Of a stretch of DNA of 64,000 nt, positions 26,099-34,382 are shown piece after piece. Source of the stretch: Ferdinandcohnia sp036965165 (GTDB lineage Bacteria > Bacillota > Bacilli > Bacillales > Bacillaceae_L); assembly GCF_036965165.1 (NCBI RefSeq), contig NZ_JBALOX010000001.1, positions 53,397-117,396 on the forward strand, in the 5' to 3' direction. Below the pieces are notes generated by a model. The model made no database searches. It saw nothing but the letters and a program-made list of their open reading frames with translations, and was not told the DNA's origin. A program made the translations under genes and the position numbers. Numbering within the stretch: position 1 is the stretch's first letter; every line of letters starts with the position of its first letter.

Positions 26099-26116
26099 TG
26101 ACTGAATGCTCATTCA
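26099..26116 (+). promoter_or_regulatory. FadR-type operator before fadF
   Basis: TGACTGA-ATGC-TCATTCA matches the B. subtilis FadR consensus (TGAATGA, four bases, TCATTCA) with mismatches only in one left half-site base and the spacer. It lies 58 bases before fadF. Confidence 0.75.
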
Positions 26117-26173
26117 TTATATAATGAAAGTATATAGTCAGAAAATTAATTCCCTTTACGAAAGGAGTTTAAC

Positions 26174-28294
26174 ATGAATACCCTCTTACTTATCAATCTT
26201 CTTGCATTCCTATCTGTAACCGCTTACGCAATTTATCTTTTTGTCTACCTCATTAAGACTAGAGTTGCTTATATCAAGCTTGGAAAAAAGGTCGAGTTTG
26301 ACGGAAAAGTAAAGGAGCGCCTTGAGCGGATTTGGATCAACGTGTTTGGACAGAAAAAGCTTTTAAAGGATAAAAAAAGTGGAGTCATCCACGTCATGTT
26401 TTTCTATGGGTTTCTCCTAGTCCAATTTGGGGCAATTGATTTTATTTGGAAGGGCTTAAAGCCAGGCTCCCATCTTCCACTGGGGCCATTGTATCCTGGG
26501 TTTACTTTTTTCCAAGAGATCGTCACATTTATGATTTTAGTTGCCGTCGTATGGGCATTCCATCGTCGTTATGTGGAAAAGCTTGTACGTCTAAAAAGAG
26601 GCTTTAAATCAGGACTTGTTCTTTTATTTATCGGTGGTTTGATGCTTTCTGTTTTACTTGGAAATGGGGCTGGAATCGTTTGGCATGGCCACGATCCATC
26701 ATGGACGGAGCCGATTGCATCTGTGATTTCGCTCGCTTTAGGTGGGCTAAATGAAACGGCTGCAATTGTGATTTTTTATATCGCATGGTGGATTCACTTG
26801 ATCTTCCTGTTAAGCTTCCTTGTCTATGTGCCGCAATCAAAGCATGCACACTTAATTGCAGGACCAGCGAATGTGTATTTAAGCAGACAAACAAGCCCAG
26901 GGAAGCTTGAAAAAATTGATTTTGAAGATGAAACACAGGAAACTTTTGGTGTTGGAAAAATTGAAGATTTTAAGCAAACACAATTAGTTGACTTGTATGC
27001 ATGTGTCGAATGTGGCCGCTGTACAAATATGTGTCCAGCAACAGGCACTGGAAAAATGCTTTCTCCTATGGATTTAATTGTGAAACTACGCGATCACTTA
27101 ACTGAAACAGGTGCAGTCGTCACTTCACGTGTACCATGGGTGCCGGCTGTTGCATTCAATCATACAAAGGGAAATCAGCTAGCACTTGCTTCAAGTAGCC
27201 AAGGCGCAAATGAAACAGCTGCAACTGCTGAATTAGCCTACAACCCAAGCTTAATTGGCGATGTCATCACAGAAGAAGAAATTTGGGCATGTACAACGTG
27301 CCGGAACTGTGAAGACCAATGTCCAGTGATGAACGAGCATGTAGATAAAATCATTGATTTACGTCGTTATTTAGTTCTTACAGAAGGTAAAATGGATGCG
27401 GATGCACAGCGTGCGATGACGAATATTGAGCGTCAAGGAAATCCTTGGGGTCTTAACCGTAAGGAAAAAGAAAATTGGCGTGACGTACGTGACGATGTTC
27501 ACGTACCAACTGTAAAAGAAGCAAAAAAAGCAGGCGAAGAGTTCGAATATCTATTCTGGGTTGGTTCCATGGGTGCATTTGATAACCGAAGCCAAAAAAT
27601 CGCCCTTTCCTTTGCGAAGCTTCTGAATGAAGCGGGCGTGAAGTTTGCGATTTTAGGAAACAAGGAGAAAAACTCAGGTGACACACCACGCCGCCTTGGA
27701 AATGAATTCTTATTCCAAGAGCTTGCGACAAACAATATCGCGGAATTTGAAAAGGCAGAAGTGAAGAAGATTGTCACAATCGACCCACATGCATACAATA
27801 TCTTCAAAAATGAGTATCCAGATATGGGGCTTGAAGGTGTGGAGGTCTTCCACCATACAGAGCTTTTGTATGATCTTGTAAAAGAAGGCAGATTGGTTCC
27901 TAAACACGCGGTGAATGAAGTCATCACATGGCATGACTCCTGTTACTTAGGGCGCTACAATGACGTCTATGATCCACCTCGTGAAATCCTAAAACAAATT
28001 CCAGGTGTGCAACTCGTTGAAATGGAACGCAACCGTGAAAAAGGAATGTGCTGTGGTGCAGGCGGCGGTCTGATGTGGATGGAAGAGGATACAGGAACAC
28101 GCATAAACGTAGCAAGAACGGAACAAGCGATTGCAGTTAGCCCAACCACAATTGGTTCTGGCTGTCCTTATTGCTTAACGATGTTGAGTGATGGTACGAA
28201 GGCGAAGGAATTAGAGGACCAAATTAGCACTTACGATATTGCTGAAATCCTTGAGAGATCAGTTGTCGGTGATCAACAAGAAATTGCATCTTAA
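26174..28294 (+). CDS. fadF: Membrane iron-sulfur oxidoreductase FadF (YwjF)
   Basis: A 706-residue protein with an N-terminal NarI-like membrane region of about five to six spans (to ~residue 225), two [4Fe-4S] clusters ('CVECGRCTNMCP' near 277-288 and 'CTTCRNCEDQCPV' near 375-387), and two CCG cysteine domains ('HDSCYLGRYNDVYDPP', 'CCGAGGG'). It is thought to pass electrons from acyl-CoA dehydrogenases/ETF to the quinone pool. In B. subtilis fadF, acdA and rpoE are one FadR-controlled operon; here five genes intervene. AAAGGAG precedes ATG. Confidence 0.92.
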   Translation: MNTLLLINLLAFLSVTAYAIYLFVYLIKTRVAYIKLGKKVEFDGKVKERLERIWINVFGQKKLLKDKKSGVIHVMFFYGFLLVQFGAIDFIWKGLKPGSHLPLGPLYPGFTFFQEIVTFMILVAVVWAFHRRYVEKLVRLKRGFKSGLVLLFIGGLMLSVLLGNGAGIVWHGHDPSWTEPIASVISLALGGLNETAAIVIFYIAWWIHLIFLLSFLVYVPQSKHAHLIAGPANVYLSRQTSPGKLEKIDFEDETQETFGVGKIEDFKQTQLVDLYACVECGRCTNMCPATGTGKMLSPMDLIVKLRDHLTETGAVVTSRVPWVPAVAFNHTKGNQLALASSSQGANETAATAELAYNPSLIGDVITEEEIWACTTCRNCEDQCPVMNEHVDKIIDLRRYLVLTEGKMDADAQRAMTNIERQGNPWGLNRKEKENWRDVRDDVHVPTVKEAKKAGEEFEYLFWVGSMGAFDNRSQKIALSFAKLLNEAGVKFAILGNKEKNSGDTPRRLGNEFLFQELATNNIAEFEKAEVKKIVTIDPHAYNIFKNEYPDMGLEGVEVFHHTELLYDLVKEGRLVPKHAVNEVITWHDSCYLGRYNDVYDPPREILKQIPGVQLVEMERNREKGMCCGAGGGLMWMEEDTGTRINVARTEQAIAVSPTTIGSGCPYCLTMLSDGTKAKELEDQISTYDIAEILERSVVGDQQEIAS

Positions 28295-28387
28295 TGGAAA
28301 TTCGTGATTTATCTTCCACTATGGATGTTGTAAAATAGGAATATAGGAAACTTCCGTAAAACTTTTAATAGTATAAGAGAAACGAGA

Positions 28388-28409
28388 GAGGTGTACGCTG
28401 GTGCACCTC
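28388..28409 (+). terminator. Hairpin after fadF
   Basis: GAGGTGTAC pairs with GTGCACCTC (one mismatch), loop GCTG; the T tract is weak. Confidence 0.55.
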
Positions 28410-28425
28410 CCTCTTTCAGACAAGA

Positions 28426-28440
28426 TTGAGCGAGCGTTCA
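28426..28440 (+). promoter_or_regulatory. Candidate TetR-type operator before the thiolase gene
   Basis: TTGAGCGAGCGTTCA contains the dyad TGA.CG..CG.TCA. It resembles operators of TetR regulators of acyl-CoA metabolism; a TetR gene lies in the same cluster. Confidence 0.35.
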
Positions 28441-28451
28441 GTCGAAATAAT

Positions 28452-28803
28452 GAAAGCGGTTACTAAGATTAGGGGAATCGTACCCGATTCGNNNNNNNNN
28501 NNNNNNNNNNNNNNNNNNNNNNNNNNNNNNNNNNNNNNNNNNNNNNNNNNNNNNNNNNNNNNNNNNNNNNNNNNNNNNNNNNNNNNNNNNNNNNNNNNNN
28601 NNNNNNNNNNNNNNNNNNNNNNNNNNNNNNNNNNNNNNNNNNNNNNNNNNNAGTAAAAGGGTAACGCAAGCGATGGAATCGTACCCGATTCGAGGAAGCA
28701 GCAAGTAAAAAGGTAACGCAAAAGCGAGAATCGTACCAAATTTGAGGTAGCAGCAAGGAGAAAGGTAACGCAAACACGAGAACTGTGGCCGATTCGAAAG
28801 ACC
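28452..28803. repeat. 52-bp-period array with internal assembly gap
   Basis: Units begin at 28652, 28704 and 28756, exactly 52 bp apart, with the core GGTAACGCAA and GAATCG-tacc-CGATTC hairpin. Another copy of the hairpin lies before the gap at 28475-28491. The array separates fadF from the thiolase gene. Confidence 0.8.
28492..28651. other. Assembly gap (160 N) inside the 52-bp array
   Basis: The same hairpin core occurs on both sides 201 bases apart, not a multiple of 52, so the gap length is probably an estimate. Confidence 0.95.
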
Positions 28804-28873
28804 GGACCCAGTAGCAAAACATGAATTTTACTAGTTAGCTAATTCATTAGACAAAAATCAAGGAGGTTGAATC

Positions 28874-30055
28874 ATGGGAAAAACAGTCATTGTCAGTGGT
28901 GTTCGTACTCCGTTTGGAAAATTAGGGGGAAGTCTTAGTTCGTTAACTGCATCCGAGCTTGGTGGAATAGCCATCAAGGAAGCATTACTACGTGCTGGGA
29001 TTGAAGGAGAAAATGTTGACGAAGTTATTTTTGGAACGGTTTTACAGGGTGGTCAAGGACAAATTCCTTCACGTCAGGCAGCCCGAAACGCAGGAATCCC
29101 GTGGAAAGTAAAAACAGAAACCATCAATAAAGTATGTGCATCTGGACTTCGCAGTGTCACACTTGCCGATCAAATCATTCGTGCTGGTGATGAAGAGGTA
29201 ATTGTTGCCGGTGGCATGGAATCAATGAGCAACGCGCCGTACTTTTTACCGAAAGCACGTTTCGGACTACGAATGGGAGATACAAGCTTAAAAGATTTGT
29301 TGATTCATGATGGCTTAACCTGTAGCTTCCAAGGTGTTCACATGGGTACGTACGGAAATGAGGTAGCATCGGAGTTTGATATTTCGCGTGAGGAACAAGA
29401 TGAGTGGGCTCTCCGAAGTCATCAACTTGCAGTTGCGGCGATCCAGTCAGGTAAGCTGGCTGAAGAAATTGTGGCAGTAGAAATAAAAGGACGAAAAGGT
29501 TCTGTTACGTTCGTTGATCAAGATGAGGCACCACGGGCAGACACAACGCTTGAAAAGCTAGCAATGCTTAAGTCAGTGTTTAATACAGACGGTACCATCA
29601 CGGCCGGAAATGCGCCAGGTGTGAATGACGGAGCGGCAGCGCTTGTTCTTATGAGTGAAGAGCGTGCAAAGCTTGAAGGAAGAGTGCCCCTTGCAACGAT
29701 TCTTGCCCATGCAGCGATTTCCGTTGAAGCAAAAGACTTTCCGAAAACTCCGGGACTCGTCATCAATGAATTNNNNNNNNNNNNNNNNNNNNNNNNNNNN
29801 NNNNNNNNNNNNNNNNNNNNNNNNNNNNNNNNNNNNNNNNNNNNNNNNNNNNNNNNNNNNNNNNNNNNNNNNNTTGATCCTGAAAAAATAAATGTCAACG
29901 GTGGGGCAGTAGCACTCGGTCATCCCATCGGGGCGAGTGGAGCAAGAATTATTATCACACTAATTCATGAATTAAAACGCCGTGGCGGAGGTATCGGAAT
30001 TGCAGCCATCTGCAGTGGTGGAGGCCAGGGCGACGCGATAATGGTTGAAGTATAA
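28874..30055 (+). CDS. mmgA: Acetyl-CoA acetyltransferase (thiolase), interrupted by a gap
   Basis: A thiolase of about 393 residues that cleaves or forms acetoacetyl-CoA. Acyl-enzyme Cys88 lies in 'INKVCASGLRS', 'GGMESMSNAPYFL' follows near 113-125, and the C-terminal 'VNGGAVALGHPIGASGAR' and 'CSGGGQGDA' supply the catalytic His and second Cys. Residues ~300-334 are unknown because of 101 N. AGGAGG lies eight bases upstream. It heads a beta-oxidation operon with mmgB-type and acyl-CoA dehydrogenase genes. Confidence 0.93.
   Translation: MGKTVIVSGVRTPFGKLGGSLSSLTASELGGIAIKEALLRAGIEGENVDEVIFGTVLQGGQGQIPSRQAARNAGIPWKVKTETINKVCASGLRSVTLADQIIRAGDEEVIVAGGMESMSNAPYFLPKARFGLRMGDTSLKDLLIHDGLTCSFQGVHMGTYGNEVASEFDISREEQDEWALRSHQLAVAAIQSGKLAEEIVAVEIKGRKGSVTFVDQDEAPRADTTLEKLAMLKSVFNTDGTITAGNAPGVNDGAAALVLMSEERAKLEGRVPLATILAHAAISVEAKDFPKTPGLVINEXXXXXXXXXXXXXXXXXXXXXXXXXXXXXXXXXXXDPEKINVNGGAVALGHPIGASGARIIITLIHELKRRGGGIGIAAICSGGGQGDAIMVEV
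29773..29873. other. Assembly gap (101 N) inside the thiolase gene
   Basis: The reading frame is consistent on both sides, so the gap is technical, not a gene disruption. Confidence 0.95.
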
Positions 30056-30074
30056 ATTTAAGGAGGTATGTTTG

Positions 30075-30929
30075 ATGAAGGTTCAAAAAGTAATGGTAAT
30101 TGGTGCAGGACAAATGGGCTCAGGGATTGCACAAGTTTGTGCAATGGCAGGGTATGATGTCAAGCTCCATGACTTAAAACAAGAATACCTAGATCGAGGG
30201 TTTGCGACAATCACGAAAAATCTTACCCGCCAAGTAGATAAAGGCCGAATGAATGAAGAAGAAAAATCAGCAACTCTAGATAGACTCTCACCATCACTTG
30301 ACCTACAAAATGCAAGTGATGTCGACCTTGTCATTGAAGCAGCCGTCGAAAATATGGAAATCAAAACAAAGCTTTTCTCTCAACTAGATGAAATTGCACC
30401 TCAGAACGCTATTTTAGCAACAAATACTTCCTCTCTCCCAATTACGGAAATTGCGGCGGCAACAAAGCGCCCAGAAAAAGTAATTGGCATGCATTTTATG
30501 AATCCAGTGCCAGTAATGAAATTAGTCGAAATTATTCGCGGATTAGCGACAGCCGATGAAGTCTATCAGGTCATTGAAGACATGACAAAAACGTTGAACA
30601 AGGTTCCAGTGGAAGTAAATGACTTCCCGGGATTCGTGTCAAATCGCATTTTAATGCCGATGATCAATGAAGCGATTTATACCCTTTATGAAGGTGTTGC
30701 CACAAAAGAAGCGATCGATGAAGTGATGAAACTAGGGATGAACCATCCGATGGGGCCGTTAACACTTGCTGATTTTATCGGCCTCGATACATGTCTTTAT
30801 ATTATGGAGACCCTTCACGAAGGCTTCGGCGATGACAAATACAGACCATGTCCATTGCTTCGTAAATATGTGAAGGCAGGCTGGCTAGGTAAAAAATCAG
30901 GTCGAGGTTTCTATACTTACGAAGGATAG
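30075..30929 (+). CDS. mmgB: 3-hydroxybutyryl-CoA dehydrogenase
   Basis: A 284-residue NAD-dependent dehydrogenase: dinucleotide-binding 'VIGAGQMGSGIAQVCAMAGY' at residues 7-26, 'DLVIEAAVEN' near 81-90, catalytic His in 'IGMHFMNPVPVMKLVEII' near 138-155, and the C-terminal '3HCDH' domain with 'NHPMGPLTLADFIGLDT'. The ATG at 30075 follows AAGGAGG (30060-30066). Spacing of 19 bases from the thiolase indicates an operon. Confidence 0.94.
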   Translation: MKVQKVMVIGAGQMGSGIAQVCAMAGYDVKLHDLKQEYLDRGFATITKNLTRQVDKGRMNEEEKSATLDRLSPSLDLQNASDVDLVIEAAVENMEIKTKLFSQLDEIAPQNAILATNTSSLPITEIAAATKRPEKVIGMHFMNPVPVMKLVEIIRGLATADEVYQVIEDMTKTLNKVPVEVNDFPGFVSNRILMPMINEAIYTLYEGVATKEAIDEVMKLGMNHPMGPLTLADFIGLDTCLYIMETLHEGFGDDKYRPCPLLRKYVKAGWLGKKSGRGFYTYEG

Positions 30930-30999
30930 GGGTGAACTCAGGGTGACAACTCTTACAAACAACCCACATCATCTAGATCCCACATTGGAGGGAAGCAAC

Positions 31000-32133
31000 A
31001 TGAATTTTCATTTTACAGAAGAACAAGATATGATGCGAAAAATGGTCCGTTATTTCGCAAAAGAGGAAATCGCACCATTTGTGGAAAACATGGAGAATGG
31101 AGAGTTTCCACGAGAAATTCTTTCAAAAATGGGCTCCCTTGGACTAATGGGAATTACAACCCCTGAAAAATATGGCGGAGCTGGGATGGATTTTACATCT
31201 TATATTATTGCAATTAATGAGCTTTCTAAGGTGAGTGCGACGATCGGTGTTATCTTATCCGTTCATACCTCAGTTGGAACACACCCCATTTTATATTTCG
31301 GAACAGAAAAGCAAAAGCAGAAATACGTTCCAAAGCTTGCAAGTGGCGAATATCTTGGGGCATTTTGCCTCACAGAACCGAGCGCAGGCTCAGATGCCGC
31401 AAGTTTAAAAACAAGGGCTGTAAAGCAAGGCGACCATTATGTGTTGAATGGTTCAAAGGTTTTCGTTACAAATGGCGGGGAAGCAGATGTGTATATTGTG
31501 TTTGCCCGCACCAATCCTGCTGAGTCTGGTAGCAAGGGAATTACTGCTTTTATTGTTGAAAAAAATACCCCGGGCTTTGTGTTCGGTAAAGATGAGCATA
31601 AAATGGGTCTCCTCGGCTCACGTACCCTGCAAATTACGCTTGAGGATGTGAAAGTACCAGCAGAAAATATTCTAGGTGTTGAAGGCGATGGCTTTAAGGT
31701 GGCGATGGCCAATCTAAGTATTGGTCGAATCGGCATTGCCGCTCAGGCTTTAGGAATTGCTGAGGCAGCCCTCGAGCATGCAGTGGAGTATGCGAAGGCG
31801 CGTCACCAATTCGGGAAACCAATCGCCTCCTTGCAAGGTGTTGGCTTTAAGCTGGCGGATTTGGCGACAGCGGTGGAAGCTGCGAGACTACTTGTCTATC
31901 GCGCAGCATTTTTACGCGCGCAAGGTTTGCCTTGTGACAAGGAATCTTCGATGGCAAAGCTGTTTGCATCTAAAACCGCGATGGAAGTTACAACGGAGGC
32001 TATTCAAGTTTATGGTGGCTATGGCTACACCAAGGATTATTCGGTAGAACGATTCTTCCGAGATGCGAAAATAACAGAGATTTACGAGGGCACCAGCGAA
32101 ATTCAAAGAATTGTCATCAGTAAGAATTTGTAA
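31000..32133 (+). CDS. Acyl-CoA dehydrogenase (MmgC-like)
   Basis: A 377-residue FAD enzyme. 'CLTEPSAGSDAASLKTRAVK' near 122-141 is the first ACADS signature, and 'QVYGGYGYTKDYSVERFFRD' with 'EIYEGTSEIQRIVI' near 340-375 the second, with a catalytic Glu in the latter. Start 31000 follows GGAGGG (30987-30992). Probably a short- or branched-chain enzyme; the second copy downstream is a close paralogue. Confidence 0.92.
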   Translation: MNFHFTEEQDMMRKMVRYFAKEEIAPFVENMENGEFPREILSKMGSLGLMGITTPEKYGGAGMDFTSYIIAINELSKVSATIGVILSVHTSVGTHPILYFGTEKQKQKYVPKLASGEYLGAFCLTEPSAGSDAASLKTRAVKQGDHYVLNGSKVFVTNGGEADVYIVFARTNPAESGSKGITAFIVEKNTPGFVFGKDEHKMGLLGSRTLQITLEDVKVPAENILGVEGDGFKVAMANLSIGRIGIAAQALGIAEAALEHAVEYAKARHQFGKPIASLQGVGFKLADLATAVEAARLLVYRAAFLRAQGLPCDKESSMAKLFASKTAMEVTTEAIQVYGGYGYTKDYSVERFFRDAKITEIYEGTSEIQRIVISKNL

Positions 32134-32156
32134 TGGGGTAATGTGCAAAGGCGGTG

Positions 32157-32345
32157 GACGTAAATAATTGGGTTAAGACGCAAATGTCTAGGGATAAAAC
32201 GCAAGTTCGTAGAGAGCGACGCAAATATCTGGAAATCGACGCAAATCCGTGGTGATTGACGTAAATAATCGGAAATCGATGCAAATCCGCCGAGATTGAC
32301 GCAATAACCTTAAAACGACGCAAAAATCCGGTTGCATACGCATAT
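32157..32345. repeat. 20-bp-period array C (about ten units)
   Basis: The core GACGCAAAT recurs with its G near 32160, 32180, 32201, 32221, 32241, 32261, 32281, 32301, 32320 and 32340. The core is the reverse complement of ATTTGCGTC in array A. It separates the two acyl-CoA dehydrogenase genes. Confidence 0.88.
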
Positions 32346-32409
32346 CGGTCCTAACGCCAACGTAAATCATCACAAAAACTAACATTCAATTTAAGTGGAG
32401 GTACCATCT

Positions 32410-33549
32410 ATGTACTTTAAATTATCAGAAGAGCATGAAATGATTCGTAAAATGGTTCGTGATTTTGCTAAAAATGAAGTGGCGCCAACTGCCGCAGAGC
32501 GTGATGAAGAGGAACGCTTTGACCGTGAAATTTTCGATAAAATGGCGGAACTTGGATTAACCGGGATTCCGTGGCCAGAGGAATATGGCGGTATTGGCAG
32601 TGACTATTTGGCGTATTGTATCGCGGTTGAGGAGCTATCAAGAGTTTGCGCATCAACAGGGGTAACCCTTTCCGCACATACATCACTTGCAGGCTGGCCA
32701 ATCTACAAGTTTGGCAGTGAGGAGCAAAAGCAAAAATATTTGCGGCCAATGGCACAGGGTGAAAAAATTGGTGCTTATGGTTTAACCGAGCCTGGCTCCG
32801 GCTCTGATGCAGGTGGAATGAGAACAACTGCTAGATTAGAAGGCGACCATTACGTGCTAAACGGATCTAAAATCTTCATCACAAACGGCGGAATTGCAGA
32901 CATCTATGTCGTGTTTGCATTAACAGATTCATCCTCCAAGCATAAAGGAACGAGCGCATTTATCATCGAAAGCGACTTCCCTGGTTTTTCTGTTGGGAAA
33001 AAGGAAAAGAAGCTGGGCATTCGTTCATCCCCAACAACAGAAATTATTTTTGAAGAGTGCCGTGTACCTAAGGAAAATCTTCTCGGGGAAGAAGGAGAAG
33101 GCTTTAAAATTGCAATGATGACCCTTGATGGTGGTCGTAACGGAATTGCTGCACAAGCGGTCGGGATCGCGCAAGGTGCACTTGATGCTGCAACCGATTA
33201 TGCGAAGGAACGAGTCCAGTTTGGTAAGCCAATTGCAGCCCAACAAGGGGTTGGCTTTAAACTTGCGGATATGGCAACAAATGTTGAGGCGGCTCGTCTA
33301 TTAACCTATCAAGCGGCATGGCTGGAATCAGAGGGACTTCCATATGGAAAGGAATCGGCAATGTCAAAATTATTTGCCGGGGACACTGCGATGAAGGTGA
33401 CAACGGAAGCCGTTCAGGTTTTTGGTGGTTATGGCTATACAAAGGATTATCCGGTGGAGCGTTACATGCGTGATGCAAAAATCACCCAAATCTATGAGGG
33501 TACACAAGAAATCCAACGTCTTGTAATCTCAAGAATGCTAACAAAATAA
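32410..33549 (+). CDS. acdA: Acyl-CoA dehydrogenase AcdA
   Basis: A 379-residue flavin dehydrogenase with 'GLTEPGSGSDAGGMRTTARL' near 123-142 and 'QVFGGYGYTKDYPVERYMRD' plus 'IYEGTQEIQRLVI' at the C-terminus. Length equals B. subtilis AcdA, whose gene lies between fadF and rpoE. GTGGAGG precedes the ATG at 32410. It feeds electrons to ETF and, by inference, to FadF. Confidence 0.9.
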   Translation: MYFKLSEEHEMIRKMVRDFAKNEVAPTAAERDEEERFDREIFDKMAELGLTGIPWPEEYGGIGSDYLAYCIAVEELSRVCASTGVTLSAHTSLAGWPIYKFGSEEQKQKYLRPMAQGEKIGAYGLTEPGSGSDAGGMRTTARLEGDHYVLNGSKIFITNGGIADIYVVFALTDSSSKHKGTSAFIIESDFPGFSVGKKEKKLGIRSSPTTEIIFEECRVPKENLLGEEGEGFKIAMMTLDGGRNGIAAQAVGIAQGALDAATDYAKERVQFGKPIAAQQGVGFKLADMATNVEAARLLTYQAAWLESEGLPYGKESAMSKLFAGDTAMKVTTEAVQVFGGYGYTKDYPVERYMRDAKITQIYEGTQEIQRLVISRMLTK

Positions 33550-33611
33550 TTAGCGGGTAAGGGGGACAGGTTCCGTGTACTTGTGCCCTTTCCCCAACAA
33601 GGGGTGATAGG

Positions 33612-34232
33612 ATGCGTAGGAATGATGTACCGGCTTCGGTAAAGGATGAGCGGCTGATCAAGAAACGACGGGACCAGATGATTAAGGGAGCGGTCACCCT
33701 TTTTAAGGAAAAAGGGTTTCATCGCTCAACGACGAGAGAGATTGCAAAAGCGGCCGGCTTTAGCATCGGTACACTTTATGAATATATCCGAAAGAAAGAG
33801 GATGTTCTCTATTTGGTCGTAGACAGCATCTATGACCAGGTTCAGGAGCGCATGCAGCAAGCCATCAACACAAAGGAAGGCAGTATTGAAAGTCTAAAGC
33901 TAGCGATTCGTAATTATTTCCTTGTTATGGATGAGATGCAGGACGAGGTTCTTGTACTCTATCAGGAGGCAAAATCACTTTCGAAGGATGCTCTTCCATA
34001 TGTGCTGAATAAGGAAGTGGAGATGGTCGGCATGTTTGAAAAAGCGATTGAGGACTGTATCGCAAAAGGGGAGTTTCAATTGCCGAAGAAGCAGGTCGAG
34101 TTAGTTGCTCATAATATTTTCGTGCAAGGTCAGATGTGGGGGTTTCGCCGTTGGGCGATGCGCAAGCTTTTCACACTTGAAGAATATATTGAGATACAAA
34201 CAGAGCTTTTATTAAGGGGAATCGAAAAATAG
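33612..34232 (+). CDS. TetR-family regulator of acyl-CoA metabolism
   Basis: A 206-residue protein with an N-terminal TetR helix-turn-helix, 'AVTLFKEKGFHRSTTREIAK' and 'AAGFSIGTLYEYIRKKEDVLY' (residues ~26-66), and a helical ligand-binding C-terminus. AAGGGGTGATAGG precedes it. Its position between acdA and icmF, and the FadR-like sequence style, suggest that it senses an acyl-CoA and controls this cluster. Target sites are not proven. Confidence 0.85.
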   Translation: MRRNDVPASVKDERLIKKRRDQMIKGAVTLFKEKGFHRSTTREIAKAAGFSIGTLYEYIRKKEDVLYLVVDSIYDQVQERMQQAINTKEGSIESLKLAIRNYFLVMDEMQDEVLVLYQEAKSLSKDALPYVLNKEVEMVGMFEKAIEDCIAKGEFQLPKKQVELVAHNIFVQGQMWGFRRWAMRKLFTLEEYIEIQTELLLRGIEK

Positions 34233-34236
34233 AGTA

Positions 34237-34365
34237 ATTGTCTAGCTCAAGAAGCTATCGGCTCGAGGTCACAAGCCAATCGCTTCTGAAGGCAAAAGAA
34301 CGCCTTCTGTCAGCGCTTTTCTTGTGCTTGTCGCCGATAGACGAAGCATTAAGCTTTTCTTAATA
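34237..34365. repeat. Family-2 hairpin repeat, copy 1
   Basis: GTCTAGCT at the left end and ATAGACG at the right; CTATCGGC (near 34255) pairs with GCCGATAG (near 34337), and GAAGGC-aaaagaac-GCCTTC forms an inner hairpin. The GCTTTTCTTGTGCTTGTCG segment is shared with the copy at 52.1 kb. Confidence 0.75.
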
Positions 34366-34382
34366 GGACTGGGGGAGTAGAA

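Noticed and set aside
28416..28822. Several open frames spanning the assembly gap
   Set aside because: They are made of repeat units and N; no codon bias or start signal.
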